Source: Tyto alba (Eukaryota; Chordata; Aves; Strigiformes; Tytonidae). From it: a stretch of 64,000 bases of DNA. The notes beneath the pieces are model-generated. The model saw only the letters and a program-made list of their open reading frames with translations. It was not told the origin of the DNA and searched no databases. Both the position numbers and the translations under genes were made by a program. Below, piece after piece: positions 1-13,600 of the stretch. Location: the NCBI RefSeq assembly GCF_018691265.1, contig NW_024881324.1, positions 1,925,730 to 1,989,729 of the forward strand, read 5' to 3'. Within the stretch, counting starts at the first letter, position 1. Each line of letters starts with the position of its first letter.

Positions 1-2222
1 TTCAATTGCACTTCTTTGAAGAAAGATTGTATCTCAGATTTCTGTGTATTTTTATGGTATAAGCACCAACTTAATGTATGCCACTGCTTTCCAGTTAAGG
101 TTTTTTCCCAGCTTTCTTGTAACTTTTAAAATGCCAAGGTATAATGAAATAAAATTATGTAATTCACATGGAAAGAAATTTTCAAATTCACTTCTCAATT
201 TACCCTTGAGTAAGAAGGAAGGAAAAAAACCCTTAGCTGGCTTTAAGCTTACTGTTGATTTGGGTTAAAATGAAATTGTAAAACTTAAAACAAGCTTAAA
301 TTTCATGGGTTCTTGGCCTCATTTATTTAATTGAATTCTTAATGAAAAAACTGATGTATGTTTTGATAACCTTAGCTCTGACCTCTCTTCCCTCAGCCCT
401 GTTTTGAGATAAACACTTTAAAAAAAATGTAATAATCTCTGTTAATAGCTTAATCTAGATAGTCTATGAAGAGCTGAGTTACTAACACCATATTTTTAAT
501 ATGGAGTAAGCAAATGGTGGATTTCTTTAGATACCTGTTTTCAAGATATTTCACTTGTGATATCTTAATAAACATACAGTGTGACACATATATAAAGCAC
601 AAATTCCGTCCCTACAGTGACAAAACGAAAGGTGTGCAGCTGTCTGTATGGAAAAAGTTGTTTAGATCAGTCAGCTGTATGGTCTGAAGTGCTGATTTAG
701 AATTCCCAAAATTTACACAATTGAAAAAGTTAGCTGTTGCTATCAATTTGTTAGGTCCCTTTTATAATTTTCTTGAAGGCTGTAGTACCTATTACTGAGC
801 TATGTCACTGACTTTTTTTTTTTTTACATATATCACATTTTAAAAATAATTATTTATTCATATAACTGTAAATTCTACACAATAAATACTTTGGGACTGG
901 TTCTCCCCATGCTAGTTTTGCAGTTACTTTGGCAAACCTAATTATTTTCATCTGAGAGTAAGCAAGCCATGTCTTTTTAATCTACTTGGATTTGAAAGAA
1001 TGCTATCTCCATTGAGTACGTTTTAATAACAGTAATGTGTAAAGCTGCTTATTCTGTATTCTGACCATTAAAAGCACTGATTACACGACAGTATGCTAGA
1101 AAAGTCTTCAGCTGAAGCTGGTGATGATCAGTAGCTTAAAGATATAACATGTATTTGTAAAAGAGATGAACTAGAAATCTGAAGATAGTGTCCCAGTGTA
1201 AAATCAAACCTCTTTAAATCCTGATCTCTTTTCCCCCAGAATTCCATGTCTTACCCATTTTGATCAGACATAAGGAGGATTGTGAGTGCTTAGAAACTCT
1301 GAATGTATTCTGTATGAAATCTTGTGTACCTAGATTGTTTTGAACTGAAAAAATGGATGTCGTAAGAGTTTCGGTCTGCAAATGCTTCTGCTTGTTGAAG
1401 TCTCCAATATGAGTAGTTTGCTTAGATTATTAAAGTAATTATTCTAAATTGATGGGTAGCCTCGAAAATGTCTTCAACTGATAGCATCTAACAGGAGGAG
1501 GGTGTGTTTCTGATACAGCCCCATCCCTATATGGATGCCAGGGTTTAAGAAGCCATTAACCTTTTCAGTTTCTTAATATGCTCTGTGCAGCTTTTTATCA
1601 TTCCTGTGTGTGACAAATACAGGGCAAAGTCAGAGAACATATGGGCACACAGGATGTGTTGACGGTCACTTACGGCACAAGTCTGTGAACCGTGGAAAGG
1701 TCTGTGAACAGTGCTCTTCCTTTTTGGTAAGAAGGAAATATAATCGTTTCAGTACACAATCCGAACTGTTCAAGTCCTTCGAATAATTAACTCCGAGCCT
1801 TCCAAAATACTAAATGCTGTCGGCCAAGGCAGGTCCTACAGCAGCAGAGGTGGCCCTGTGCAGGTGCTGTACCACAGCCAGCTTCAGCAACAGCAGCCAG
1901 CACCAATCGTGAGCACCCTCTGCTGACCAAACTATACATGGCATTTCTTTCGCTGCCGCCTGTCTTTTTAGCCTTCAGTCAAGTTAGAGCAAAATACTGA
2001 AATGAGGTAGAGGCAAACAGCAATGATTTGGCTTCGTTGTTATACATAAAGAGTGATTCTAAAAAGAGATGTCAGACTGAAGGGTGTTTAGAGACATTGG
2101 GATAGTTGAGCAAACTGCAAAAGGGTTAATGAAAACCAGGTTTATAGTTAACTGGGTATTAAGAACGGCTCACCTTCAATTTCTCTCATTTTGAACTTTT
2201 GAAACCTAATTTTTTACTACAG

Positions 2223-2336
2223 ATAGAGTATATTGTTGGCCTCGGGATAAATCGGGACACAACTGAAAAAGAAGGCACACCTGGTTATGCAATCCATGGC
2301 CAGTATTTGGCAAAACGAGTCCCTCCAAGCAGCTGA
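2223..2336 (+). other. Orphan exon-like open frame after a good splice acceptor
   Basis: A pyrimidine-rich acceptor (taattttttactacag, ending at 2222) is followed by 37 sense codons and TGA at 2334-2336. The frame starts IEYIVGLGINRD and ends AKRVPPSS. It is open in phase 0, the phase needed to follow the ATP9B exon that precedes 7516. I do not recognise the peptide, and it is not part of the ATP9B protein I know. It could be an alternative terminal exon, a pseudogene scrap or chance; chance remains quite possible for so short a frame. Confidence 0.25.
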
Positions 2337-5300
2337 GTCCACTATTTCGGTACAGTTGTGAATGCAGCTCACTTACCGTTTTTATTGTAGTAGACTGAAC
2401 TAGAGAGGGTTAAGCATCTCTAAAAACCTGCAAAGGACTTTCAAGTTTCACTTTGAGTATCCAAACTCAGATGATGCTGAGTCTGGAAGAGGCAAGGATA
2501 TAAAATGGTCGAATAAAGGAGGCAGAGAGAGTCTTTGAGTCTTCATTCTCTTTTAGCCTTATAGATATTACTAGCTACAAAAGGGAATTTTGTTTCTGAA
2601 GTGATTAGTTTATTTCAAACATAGATACTACGCAGTTATGAATAGCTTGTTGAAGTAAAACCAGACAAGTCAGAAGGGTAATTTCAAACTGTAATAAATG
2701 TATTTCGCTTTTAAGAGGATTTAAACCTCTGTTTTTGAATACGCATCAAAACATTCAAAAAAACATTATCTGCTTGCAGCTTGCTCTTCCTTTGGATGAT
2801 AATGATGTATTTCTTCTCGAGTTTTAAAATATTTCTACTGTTTTAAATGCCAATCTGTTGGATACAGGCTGTTTTTTTGTAAGAATACAGACAAGTAATT
2901 GTAATTTGTTTCCTTGGGGATACAATTAATGCTAAATATCTAAAAATGTTTCTTGAAATCAGACATCATTCAGTTCCATAAACCTGCAGTATTAACATAA
3001 TGCCAAATATTTCAGTTTGGTCAAAGTGTTGTTGGGTTGCATTAAAGCTAGCATGAAGGATGAATAATTTTTTTTCTTTTTTTTTGCCAAAGGAAATACA
3101 GAAAATGTTACTGAATCAAATGGACTATTTTCTGGTTATTACTTTTGTATAAATCCACTGAAGTGGTCTAAATCCCTAAAGTTTATTTCAGTTTTACTAA
3201 GTCAAGTAGAACCCACCACCATTATTGCTCTAATTCTAAAATGAATAAAACTTGTCATAGGTTTTTAGTGCTACAGAAAATGTTTTCAAGGTTTGTCATT
3301 GTTGCTCTTGAAGCTGAACAAGTGATTGGGATGTTTGAAAATATAAGAAAAAAAACATGGATATGGGACTTTTTTCACTGAATGTTCACTTCATGTCAGT
3401 GTTTTCTTTGGTTTTCCACCTTTGAATCTACTGCTTAAAAGAATGAGTAAGATACTGATTTAAAAGTGTAACATGCTGTATGCAAGATTCGATGGGTTTT
3501 GTGTTAATCAAGACAGGCTTGTAGAGATGCATATTTGTCAGACCATTACTTGAGTACAGTGAATTAAGGAAAGATGCTTCCTAAACTTGAATTCACTCGT
3601 TTTACTTGTTTTGATTTGTAGTGATATTACCTTGAGGTGGTTACCTGAATTGCTGAGTAGTCAAGAATTTGAATCTCAGCACTAACCTTAGAATTAGGAG
3701 ATTTAACAAAGAAGAAATATTTGCAGATTCCAGAGTTGCTGTACGTGTTTTTAGTGTCAAAGATTAAGGTACACAGATAATGATGTGTGTCTTTATTTAG
3801 TTTTTGAACACAGATTATTAATCTGTTATTCCTAGGAACTACAGGAAATGTTTAATGGATTGTTGAAGAAAGCCGTAGGGGTTCAGATATATGCAGCTAG
3901 CTGTATATAGTAGTCTATATAAAAAATATTTTTTAATACATGATGAAATGTCATTAATCATTTTTTCTTAGGCAAAGCTTGTTTTTGTCAGCCCAAAGAA
4001 GAAAGATATATTATTTGAATTTGAATAATTTTAAATGCTTGCCTTACTCTTTGCATAGCTGTTACATCTAAGTTTAGAATTAATGAAAATACAAATAATT
4101 GATTAGTATTTGAGGTTTAATAAAGTTAAGTTCAGAGCATGTATTAAGAATAGGAAAGAAAATTCTTATGTTTACGGTGCCAATTAAAGCCAAAGTCTAT
4201 CTCAAACATACATACCATGAAATTTCATTGTAGTCAATAAGGTGTTTGTCAGTGCAGAACCAGACTGATTACCTTTGTGGAGGAATTTGGTTGCAGTAGG
4301 AAGTGTTTCCTAAGATAGTGCCTTAATACTTCAACAGTATTAAACTAGGGCCTTTAAAAAGGCTATTTATGAGCAATTATTTCTAACGCACTTTAAACTG
4401 TAATTGAATAAAAAATGACTGAACTAGACTATTTTGAGAAATCTTTACCATTGTGCAACATTTAATTATAAAATTTTGCATTTCAGTATTCCAGCATTAA
4501 AAAATGTTCCCATTTTCCAAGTAATATGCTTTTTATAATGTTAGAAGAATTGTTCTATTACTACAATAATAGCTTCCGAGGGTAACCTTTCCCAAAAGTT
4601 AAGCATCTAGGGCAGCAATAGCAAAATTGCTGTTCATGTTCTACTTTAGTAGTCAGAAGGGATTTTTTTTTTTGTTCTTGCTTTCAACTTCTGCTAATTA
4701 AATTAAGATCTTCCTCATAAGATAATAAGTTATACCTTGTAGTCCAAAATGTGAAGTTTAGACCTTTAACCGTTCGCTTGTTCAACAACAAAGTATTTTG
4801 AAAACTTAAATGATTTTTTTTTTTTTTTTGGTGCAAGTAGGTAATGCCATACTTTTTATTGATGGTATAAGCCATTATTTTACTGAGAACCATTAGCTAT
4901 TTAAAACTTCATGCATAAATTAAAGAGGAGCTAAATGGAGTTGCAGTTGTTGCCATTAGTAGCATTTTAGATTATACAGGCAATTATTGTGCTCATTATC
5001 GTAGAGCAGCCCCTTTGCAAAACTATTGTGGTTGACTTAGACATTATGTAAAATTTTCCCTTGGAGATTAAAATTTCCAGTGGTGTGTTTAATTTTGTTA
5101 ACACAGTTGTTTCAAATAGAACAAATATTATGACAAGTAAAAGAAAATTTGCTTTTCTAATACAGGAAATAGCAATAAATGTGGAAAATTACTCCAATTT
5201 TAACTCATCTATTTCTTATATTGTCATAATTATTCTGGTTATGATTATTTGTAAAAGGAAAGAAATCACTTTCTTAAGATGGTATGTTTTACAAATGCTT

Positions 5301-5919
5301 TGATGAAATCACAAGGTAGTTAAAATGAAGTTTACCCATTTTTCCAATATTCAGATGAATTTCAGAGAATGTTAGTGAATTTGTACATGAAATATATCTG
5401 GATAATTCAACAGCATTTCATTAGTTTGAGTGCAGAAGTTGTTTAAGTGGAAAGGCACAGAATTAAACTAATTAAGTATATTTCAGTACATTATAGTAAC
5501 TAATTTTTGAGAAATGGAGAATGCATTTCTATTAAAACTTACTTTCTTTGTGTACCTTCTGAAGCAGGGTTTTGCAATTGCCTCAACTTGCTGTAGTAAA
5601 TGAAAATACTACAATTGTCTATGGCCAGTAGTGTGATCTATATGAAAAAGGATGACATTAGTAACAAACCAGATGTTGTTGAGCAAGGGATTTATTGAGT
5701 GAAAATTTTTCATCGTCAACTTTTTTATTCCCTTAATATCTCTCCAGACACATTTTTATTGGATTCCAAACTTAAATTCACATCTGTCTTCATCAATTAG
5801 AAAGGTATTAATACTTTGAATTAGCTATGTATCAGTGTGCAGTGGACTAAATTTAATGTTTCTGCCCCAAAAGTGGCATTCTTTCCAAAGAAACTCTTTA
5901 TTCATTTCTCTTCTGTGGT

Positions 5920-5956
5920 GGGGTTTTTACGGGGGGCTGAGGGGGGAGCTGAGGGG
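5920..5956 (+). other. Potential G-quadruplex motif
   Basis: Four runs of four to six G (5920-5923, 5931-5936, 5941-5946, 5953-5956) are separated by loops of 7, 4 and 6 nt. This fits the usual G3+N1-7 pattern on the transcribed RNA-like strand of the intron. Folding is an inference. Confidence 0.5.
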
Positions 5957-7515
5957 AGAGATAGGCTTTCTATACCATGATGCAGGAAAAAAAAGTGTGA
6001 GGTAGTGGTTATGCATATTGCAAGACAGTGATTCTTTATTTTATTACAAAAAAAGACCAACTCTAGAAGGCCAGATTAAATCATTCCTTTCACTTTTTAA
6101 TGGGATTTGGATGAATAGAGTAAAATATGCACTTTGCATTCATTGATAGCATCTTTAGGTTGAGGTAATTGAGTCTTTTTTCCCTGACTGAATGAATAAT
6201 GACTTCATCTGATCCTCAGCGAGGCCTGAAACTTAGGCTGCCTTTGTCAACGCAAAAAGATCTGGGCTTTGAAACATGCTCTACTTCCCTGGCTTAATTT
6301 TTCTTCATTTTAATCCAAAAACCTATTTTTCTCAATAATTCAAGCATAAACTATATAGTAGTTGAAGCAGCGGAAATTGCAAGATATTTGTTCTCGTTGT
6401 GCTGCTTTTTAAATGCAGCTGATAAATCAGCCGCTGTGGTCTTCAGCTGCCTGATTCTCTAGGGAAGGGACAGCCCGTGTATAAGCAAGATTGCTGGAAT
6501 TTTTAAGAACTATATTTAAAGTGCTTCTTTTGCAGACTGTTTGTTATCTAAGGAAGTGTTATGTTTTACTGGTCTTACTGTCAAGACTTGGAGATAAAGG
6601 GGGCATCTGTGACAGGGCCTAGGAAACTCTTCCTGACATAATTTTCCCACATATTTTACTGACTACAAGAGCATCCCAAAAAGTGGAGTATAAATACTTA
6701 GTTTACAGCATACATTATTGAAATGGTGAGAGTCTTAGTTACATAGCTTAAAAATATTTTTTCATGAGAAACAGCGTCTCTTAATGTTTTTGCTAAAACG
6801 TTTCTAAATCAAATACCTTTTTACTCATGAAAAGTTGAAGCTCTGTTTTACTACTTGGGTTTGAAAATGGATGTTCCACTTGATTGTTGGTTGTTTTTTT
6901 TTTTTTTTTTTTATTATTATATGGAATAACCAAAAGCTTCAAACAATTAAGAATTATTTCTGTGAAATTAGTTCAGATTTACAGACCACAATGGAATTGT
7001 AGTTACAAGTTACAGTCCACTAGTTCTATAAATGAGAAGGTAGCTCTGTCACATTTGTCTGTTGATTCTTGAATCTAACAGGTTTTTGATCTTCCAGCAG
7101 TAGCTACCCTACAAATAAAATATACAGTGCCAGATTCTTGCTGCACGCATGACAGAAGAAAATTGTTCCTGGTCGTTTGTTCATCTTTAATTGTCTTTTC
7201 TCCTTGCCTTCCTGTGTTCCTGTCCTGGATCAGGAGATGGGGGAGGGATGTGGCAGACGTAACGGCGTTCAAAAGGCCTGGCTGGGACAGTTCACACTGG
7301 TTCTGGGAACTGTTATTGTCCTGAACCTGGGGAACATCCATTGCATGCAAGCATAGGACCAATAATCAATTCAGTTATCAAAATGCAGTTAATTGTTACA
7401 AGTGCATGGATTTTTAATAGGAATAAAAAAGCCAATACTAGCTAATTATTTGCATCGCAAAAGTGTCAATTTAAAAAAAGCTCATGACTAACTTGATTTA
7501 TACTTCTTCCTCTAG

Positions 7516-7676
7516 GTTGGCTTGCTGGACCTGGAGTTGAATCAACTGACCAAAGCCCTGTTTTTGGCTTTAGTTGCACTATCAGTTGTTATGGTAACCT
7601 TGCAAGGATTTGTAGGCCCATGGTATCGCAACCTTTTCCGGTTCCTCCTCCTGTTTTCCTATATCATCCCAATCAG
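7516..7676 (+). CDS. ATP9B: ATP9B visible exon 1: TM3-TM4
   Basis: Acceptor tctag, donor gtatgt. It starts in phase 0 with [13 protein letters not shown] and ends in the split Ser codon of the TM4 P-I-S-L motif (AG|T). It encodes two hydrophobic segments, about visible residues 14-32 (TM3) and 37-55 (TM4). TM4 supplies the helix break that P-type ATPases use in the transport site. Visible residues 1-54. If the gene has the 30 exons I recall for the human gene, this is exon 12. Confidence 0.95.
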
Positions 7677-10600
7677 GTATGTATAAGAATGAAAGAAAAC
7701 CAGATGTCTAATTTCACTGAATGTGGCTTTCTTGAAATTTATACTTGATTCTCATTGCGAAGGAAATTGATCTTATCAGGAAGCTGAAGGAGAAGGTGCC
7801 AACAAATCTGCTGATTCTTGAAGGATCACTGTACAGAAAACAATACTGTTGTATTTTTTTTGTATAATGTTCATCTTGCTGGAGTAATCAGGATATCTAA
7901 TCCTTTACTAGCATAAATGTATTAATAAGGATACAATCTTGGTATATTTGAGAACATGGTTTTAGGAAACATGTATCTGAATGAACTGTTAGGTATATTT
8001 TGGAATTTTATTCTTAATACCTTAAATACTGAAAACAGTCAATTTCTCTGGTTAAAATACAGACTTTTTACTACAACAATGATTAATTTAAGTGGAATGG
8101 CTGAATAATGTAGGTGCACTTTTACAGTGAGAGGATTTTTAACATGTGTAACCAAGTAGAGACTTTCCCTGAATGAATTAATTCATTAAGCATGAGTACT
8201 GTATATTCAAATTGCAGATAAACTGGAACAGGAAATAATATCCATGTGTGTAATCAAGTCTTCTGTGGACAAAGAAGTGAGAACACTGACTCTGAAATGA
8301 TTTTTTTTTTTCCTTCTGTGGGTATTGTCTTTGCAAAATGGAAATACTCTCTCCTGTTAAAATACCCGGTGTTTAGATTAAGGCAACTGTTAATTTTAGA
8401 TGCTCTCTGGAACACTTCAGCTTGAGATACATCATTTACTAAGCCCAGTGGCTAGCCACAGAGGTAGCAGCAACTAAACCATAGATAGATTTAAGACCTA
8501 TCCCCTCAGGTTTGCACACAATATTTAAATCCATGTTATATAAGGAGGAAAAAAAAAAAAAAAAAAAAAAAAGAGGATTTCATTAGGTATTTTAATCTAA
8601 GCTTACATGATTTATGTGTTACTGTTTTCACATTTTTTAAGTACACATCTGTGTGAAGGAAACTCTATCATATTTGTCTGACTTGATACTTAGGAAGTAT
8701 CTCTCTTAAGGTTTTATAATTGAAAAGACTTCTATTTTTATACTACTTTTGTGTTGGAAGAGCACCTGATTCTCTTGGGAAGTTGAAGGAGAAGGTTCCA
8801 GTAAATCTGCTGGGGACTTGAGGTGATCTCATTGTAGAGAGTGGTCATCTTAGAACAGCTTCCACTTTCTTTAACTGGCTCTTGTTTTTTTATTTATACA
8901 TTCATGTTTCAATTCTGTGGTATGTTTCTGAACACTGTCATTGTCATAACTCCCTTACTGCTTGCATGATGCTGCTGTTCAGGTCATGTCATTCCCCCCG
9001 TACACACAGTTATTGAGTATTAAGCAACTTATCCATATGAAGAGGCAAAAAATTCTGCATGCAAGTCATAAGTAAAGGCTACATATTGCTGAAAGATGTG
9101 CTAAGTCATCAAAGACATGCTGGGGAAGGGAAAATTGAGCTAAGAGTATAAAGGAGCACTTGTTGGTCACTGTTCTTCCATAATAAACATACTAAGCCAA
9201 AACTTATTAAAATGGTTAAAAGACAGATATATCTTTGTTACTGGATGCAAGAGGATTAAGAGCATATAGGTGGTGTAAGTAAATTTGACTCAATATTGAC
9301 AGTTCAACGTATGCCACTGAAAACCATGTTGATTAAGCAGCTTATTTTCAACTTGTGTTTTTTAGTGGTATTGTGGAATAGTTCTTTTCCAAAAATACTT
9401 TCTAGGATATACTTAATCCCATTTTTTGATTGCTTGTGGCAGATACTATACAAAGCAGAAGTATTAGACAACGTGATTGGTTTCATTCTGAGATGGACCA
9501 TGTAGTTACTCTATGGAAGATCGGACAGGAGTCTATCAGAGAATGCTTTTCTCTCTAAAGATTCATCACTTCCTATACCAAATTTTCTTCAGCTCACATC
9601 ATTCCTATACACGGCCGCTTCCCACACTGTTAGCGAAATAAGTAACTCCTGGGGTTCAGGCTGGTGTTCAAATATAACTACACTTCTCTTCGTTGCTTCT
9701 GGATGTTAAGCATGGAAATTAATACTCTTTAAACTGTATCTGGAGTTTAAACTCTTGGGCTGAAGATTACAAGACTAATGACACTGAAGCACCGGGTGTT
9801 GTGTCCTCTCATTATTTTTAGAATAGTTTTATGGGGAAAATAATGAACTTTTCACAGGTAAAGGAAGTGAACGTGGGAGATTAGGATTGACTGGTACAGG
9901 CAAAGCATATCTGAACTCATGCATGGATTAAATGTGTTGATGGATAGTTTTAGAGAATTGAGGAAGTTTCTGAATATGAAGCTTTTTTGCAGTTGCGTTT
10001 GGCTTTTGGTTTGCAGGGCAAGGGAAATTCCAGGTACGCAATAAAAATAATTTTCCATGGCCAGACTTGTTACATGGAGCTTCTCAGGAGGAGATAACTG
10101 TTAGCAGAGTTCAGCTGATTCCTGTGCAGCCTCTCCTATAATCAATAGGAAGAGGAACTTTTTTTTTTTTCTTTCGGGGAAGAGCTTGTGCCTTGTGATT
10201 CAACTGCTTCCTAAAAGCTTCCTCTAGATCAGTGTTGCTTCATTGTGTGAGGGGCATTACTGTGGAGCATCTAAGACTTCAGCAGTATATACATAAAGCA
10301 GCTGTAAAAAAAGCCAACACCACAACCAAACAAAAAATATCCCAACAACTAGCACTCACCCCCATCATGCCCCCTCAAAAAAGCTCAGCCCACAATACTG
10401 CACACTTTCTGTAGTGTACAAGGAATCGAGAAAAATGGAGAAAAACTAGTAGTAAATAAATATTGAAAGCTCAGCCCAGCTTTTGATTGGTTGTGTTGGA
10501 ACCAGTATGCACAAAATGTTTTGAATAGCCCCACACTCTGAAAAACTCTGGTCATTAAAAATAACTCTTCTGTAACTGGCAGTTCTTTTTTCCCGATTGA

Positions 10601-13600
10601 GGAAGCCCGGGAAGCTCCATAGGCAATCTGCCTCTCTACAGAGTTAATCTATTTGAATTTATTAGGAAAGGAAGATAGAAGCAAGTCCTTGACAGACTGT
10701 CCTAAACAAAATAAATCTCTCTAGCATTATGCTCTCCCATTCTCTGAGTTTTCCTATGTTCCTCAGTATTCTTAGGCTTTTTTCTAGTTGGCTCTAGCCA
10801 GTTTGAGATGTGTTAATGTCTATCCATAGGTTCCTCCAGTGTCACTGAGACCATTTCATTACTTCTTTTAAATACAATCATTGATTGAAATACACTCTCC
10901 ATTAGTTTACAAAATTTTTGTCTGTATCACCTAGTGCAATTATAACTTAGCGGGCTGGGAGGGAGCATGTGTCCTCAGGTACATCCATGCTGCTGCCCTT
11001 TGTAATACCAGCATGGAAGTTCTTAGGCCTGTGGTGTTTCTCTTTTTTTTTAATTTTGAAAGAGTGTAAGGTCCTTTTGTTGAACAACTTGTATTTTTTT
11101 TTGGATTATTTTCTGAACGACAAAAAGTAGAGGGCAAAACCCAGTCATGCTAATGAAAAGTCAGCACCTCATGTGGGGGAAGATGAGGTAAAGCTTTGTC
11201 ATTGGTATGCAATCTTTCCTGCTTACCCAGTTTATCACTGTGGCTATAGATACATTCTTTTTAATTTTATCTTTTTAAAATCATGCTGACATTTTCATCA
11301 GGAGAGTTTAATTTCCCTTTTGCGTGAAACAGAAGACATTTACCATACACATTTAAAATTCCCATGCAAATCATGTAAGTCTTGAGGAGCTTTTTCTTTA
11401 ATTTTTGCAGCTGCTAATTTGATCAGTTGTTTTAGTTTAAATTTTTTTTAAAAAAGCTGTCAGAGAGACAGTTACCAATATTTGTATTTTTAAGTACAGG
11501 AGAATAGAAGAGGCTTCAATCAATGTGGGATGCAAGATACCCGCTTTCAACTACTGAGCTGAAAATCCCAGTATGTATCTGGGTGCAGAAAACCTGATCG
11601 GGCTGTTAGAGAGCCTTGCCACAAAGCAATTCCGTCCTTTTTCCTGGCATTTGGTTGTAGCATCTCTTCATCAGCTCACCTTCGAGCTGCTGTAGTAATG
11701 GGTTCAGAAATGACAGCCCATGCCAACGAGAAGGCTAGCCTCAGTGATGGTACTGCACCACCAAACTGGATCCCCTCCACCACCGAGTAATGGGAATTTG
11801 TTAATTCATTGTCCAGTCTTCTTCAACACCTTGAAAGACAAAGTGAGTTGCACTTTGACTTGAGTTCTTTTGTTTGTTTCTTTGTTTTTCGTTTTTCCCC
11901 CTAAAAAGGTAGCCAGGAAAGTTTTTCAAGATAATTTAGGCTTAGCCAAGCAGAGTTTGTTGAAATTACTGCCTCTTGTATACAGGCATGTGAATCCTGT
12001 AGCTGTATATTCTTTTGCTTAGCTGTTAAGAAATGTAGAGGGTTTACCATAAAATGATAAGGTGACCAATTGACTGGGGATCTGGTAAAAATGTGTATTG
12101 TCCAGTCTGTCTATCTAGTAGCAGATTGACAGGTGTTAATCAGCTGTCTATTTAGGAGGAACCGTTAGTTTTGGTGTGCACAGAAGCTGAAATGTCTTTT
12201 GTCCTTTCCTTCAGACACCCCAAACCTCCTTTCTGCCAAACTAAGCTGTCCCAAATGTCTGGAAGGAACTGCCTTGAACTTAAGTAGGAAAGTTTTGGGG
12301 CACTACCTGGCTCCTGGCTGTTTTTTTCTGGGTCTTTACAAGGAGCAGTTAAAGAAAATCCTTCAAGTTAAGTCAGTTTACGTCTGTTTTCAGTAGGCAG
12401 CGAGGAAAATACTGCTAGGAAGTCTTCTGCCTGAAATTCATTAATATCTAATCAAATCCCGGATCATAGAAATACGAATTTCTGTGTATTCCTGGGATCC
12501 AGGGAGCTCACACCTATGCAGGTTTGTAGTGGCTATCTAACAGCAGCAATCCATCCACACTGCTTTCAGTCATATTGTAGTTTGTGCTGTCTGTATAACG
12601 TATAGGTGTGAGAGTATCAGTATATGCAGTCTCACGTATACAGGCAGTATATATATTAGATACATGATGCAAAGTTTTCAGTAAGAAAGAGCTGAAGAGC
12701 TACTCATAAAAGAGTTTAAGCAGTCCTTATAAATGTGTATTATGCTTGTATACCATACCATGATATATAATGCAATCAGTACAGAGACTGAAAAATATTA
12801 GATGAAGCTTCTTTATATTTTACAAACTAATTTTGACTTCTTCATGCAGCAGGAGCTATGGTGCATGTCTCGTGCTAAGAGTAAGTTTTACTCTGCCCAG
12901 TGTGGTGCTGTACTACTGCCTGAGGTAGCTTTGTGCTTTTCTTACAATGTCTGATATTCATGCTACAGAAGAGAAAGCACAATCAGGTTTTTTTTTTTAA
13001 AAGGCATTTTTTAACTGAGCTATTGCAGTAGATATTTTTCCTTTTTAACCTTGCAACTTTGCCTATTTTCTCCTAGCTGGTGTTCTGGTTTTAATCTAAT
13101 AGTTTTACGGTAAGTAATGCCAAATTTGTCTGGAAGACATTAAAAATATTCATGTTTTTTAGAATTATTTGTATTAGACCTCTAGTGTCAATATTGTATA
13201 AGAGGCTTGATGAAAGAAGGCATCTGACCTGGTAAATGTTGAAAATAACCAAGAAACATCTTTAATGGGAAGCAGTTACTGTTATTCTGAGCTGCATATG
13301 CTACAGCTCTTGTGCCAGGGTGCTTGTTTGACATGCGTTCTATTTGTATTTTGCACTCTACTGTGTTTTCAGCCTGTAAGAAATTCATAGATGAATTTTC
13401 TCATTAATTATTTGCCAGTTTTCCTCCTGAGGTTTTAAGTTCTACCTATGTTACAACATCTAATTATCTGTACCAAGGTTGCATGTGGCCCTTGAAAAAC
13501 TACACGTGCCACAGTCACTAGAGCAATACAGGGTTGACACACATTTTTTTGCCATACATATTTAAACATAAATGTGTGGGATTGGGTTCTTTTTTAAAGG

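Larger units (their letters stand above)
1..7515 (+). other. ATP9B: ATP9B intron, 3' part
   Basis: AT-rich intronic DNA upstream of the first visible exon; the preceding exon is outside the window. It ends in a pyrimidine-rich tract and the acceptor tctag at 7511-7515. It holds poly-T tracts (about 811-826, 4807-4830, 6893-6912), a CAG-rich patch near 1840-1905, a G-run cluster at 5920-5956 and one exon-like ORF at 2223-2336, each listed separately. No recognisable gene or large mobile element was seen in the rest. Confidence 0.85.

Noticed and set aside
1115..1190. Box C (GTGATGA) and box D (CTGA) resembling a C/D snoRNA in the intron
   Set aside because: There is no terminal stem beside the boxes, and the internal C'/D' boxes are poor.
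1840..1905. CAG-rich patch resembling a polyglutamine-type repeat
   Set aside because: The CAGs are interrupted and out of register; there is no open frame of useful length or splice context.
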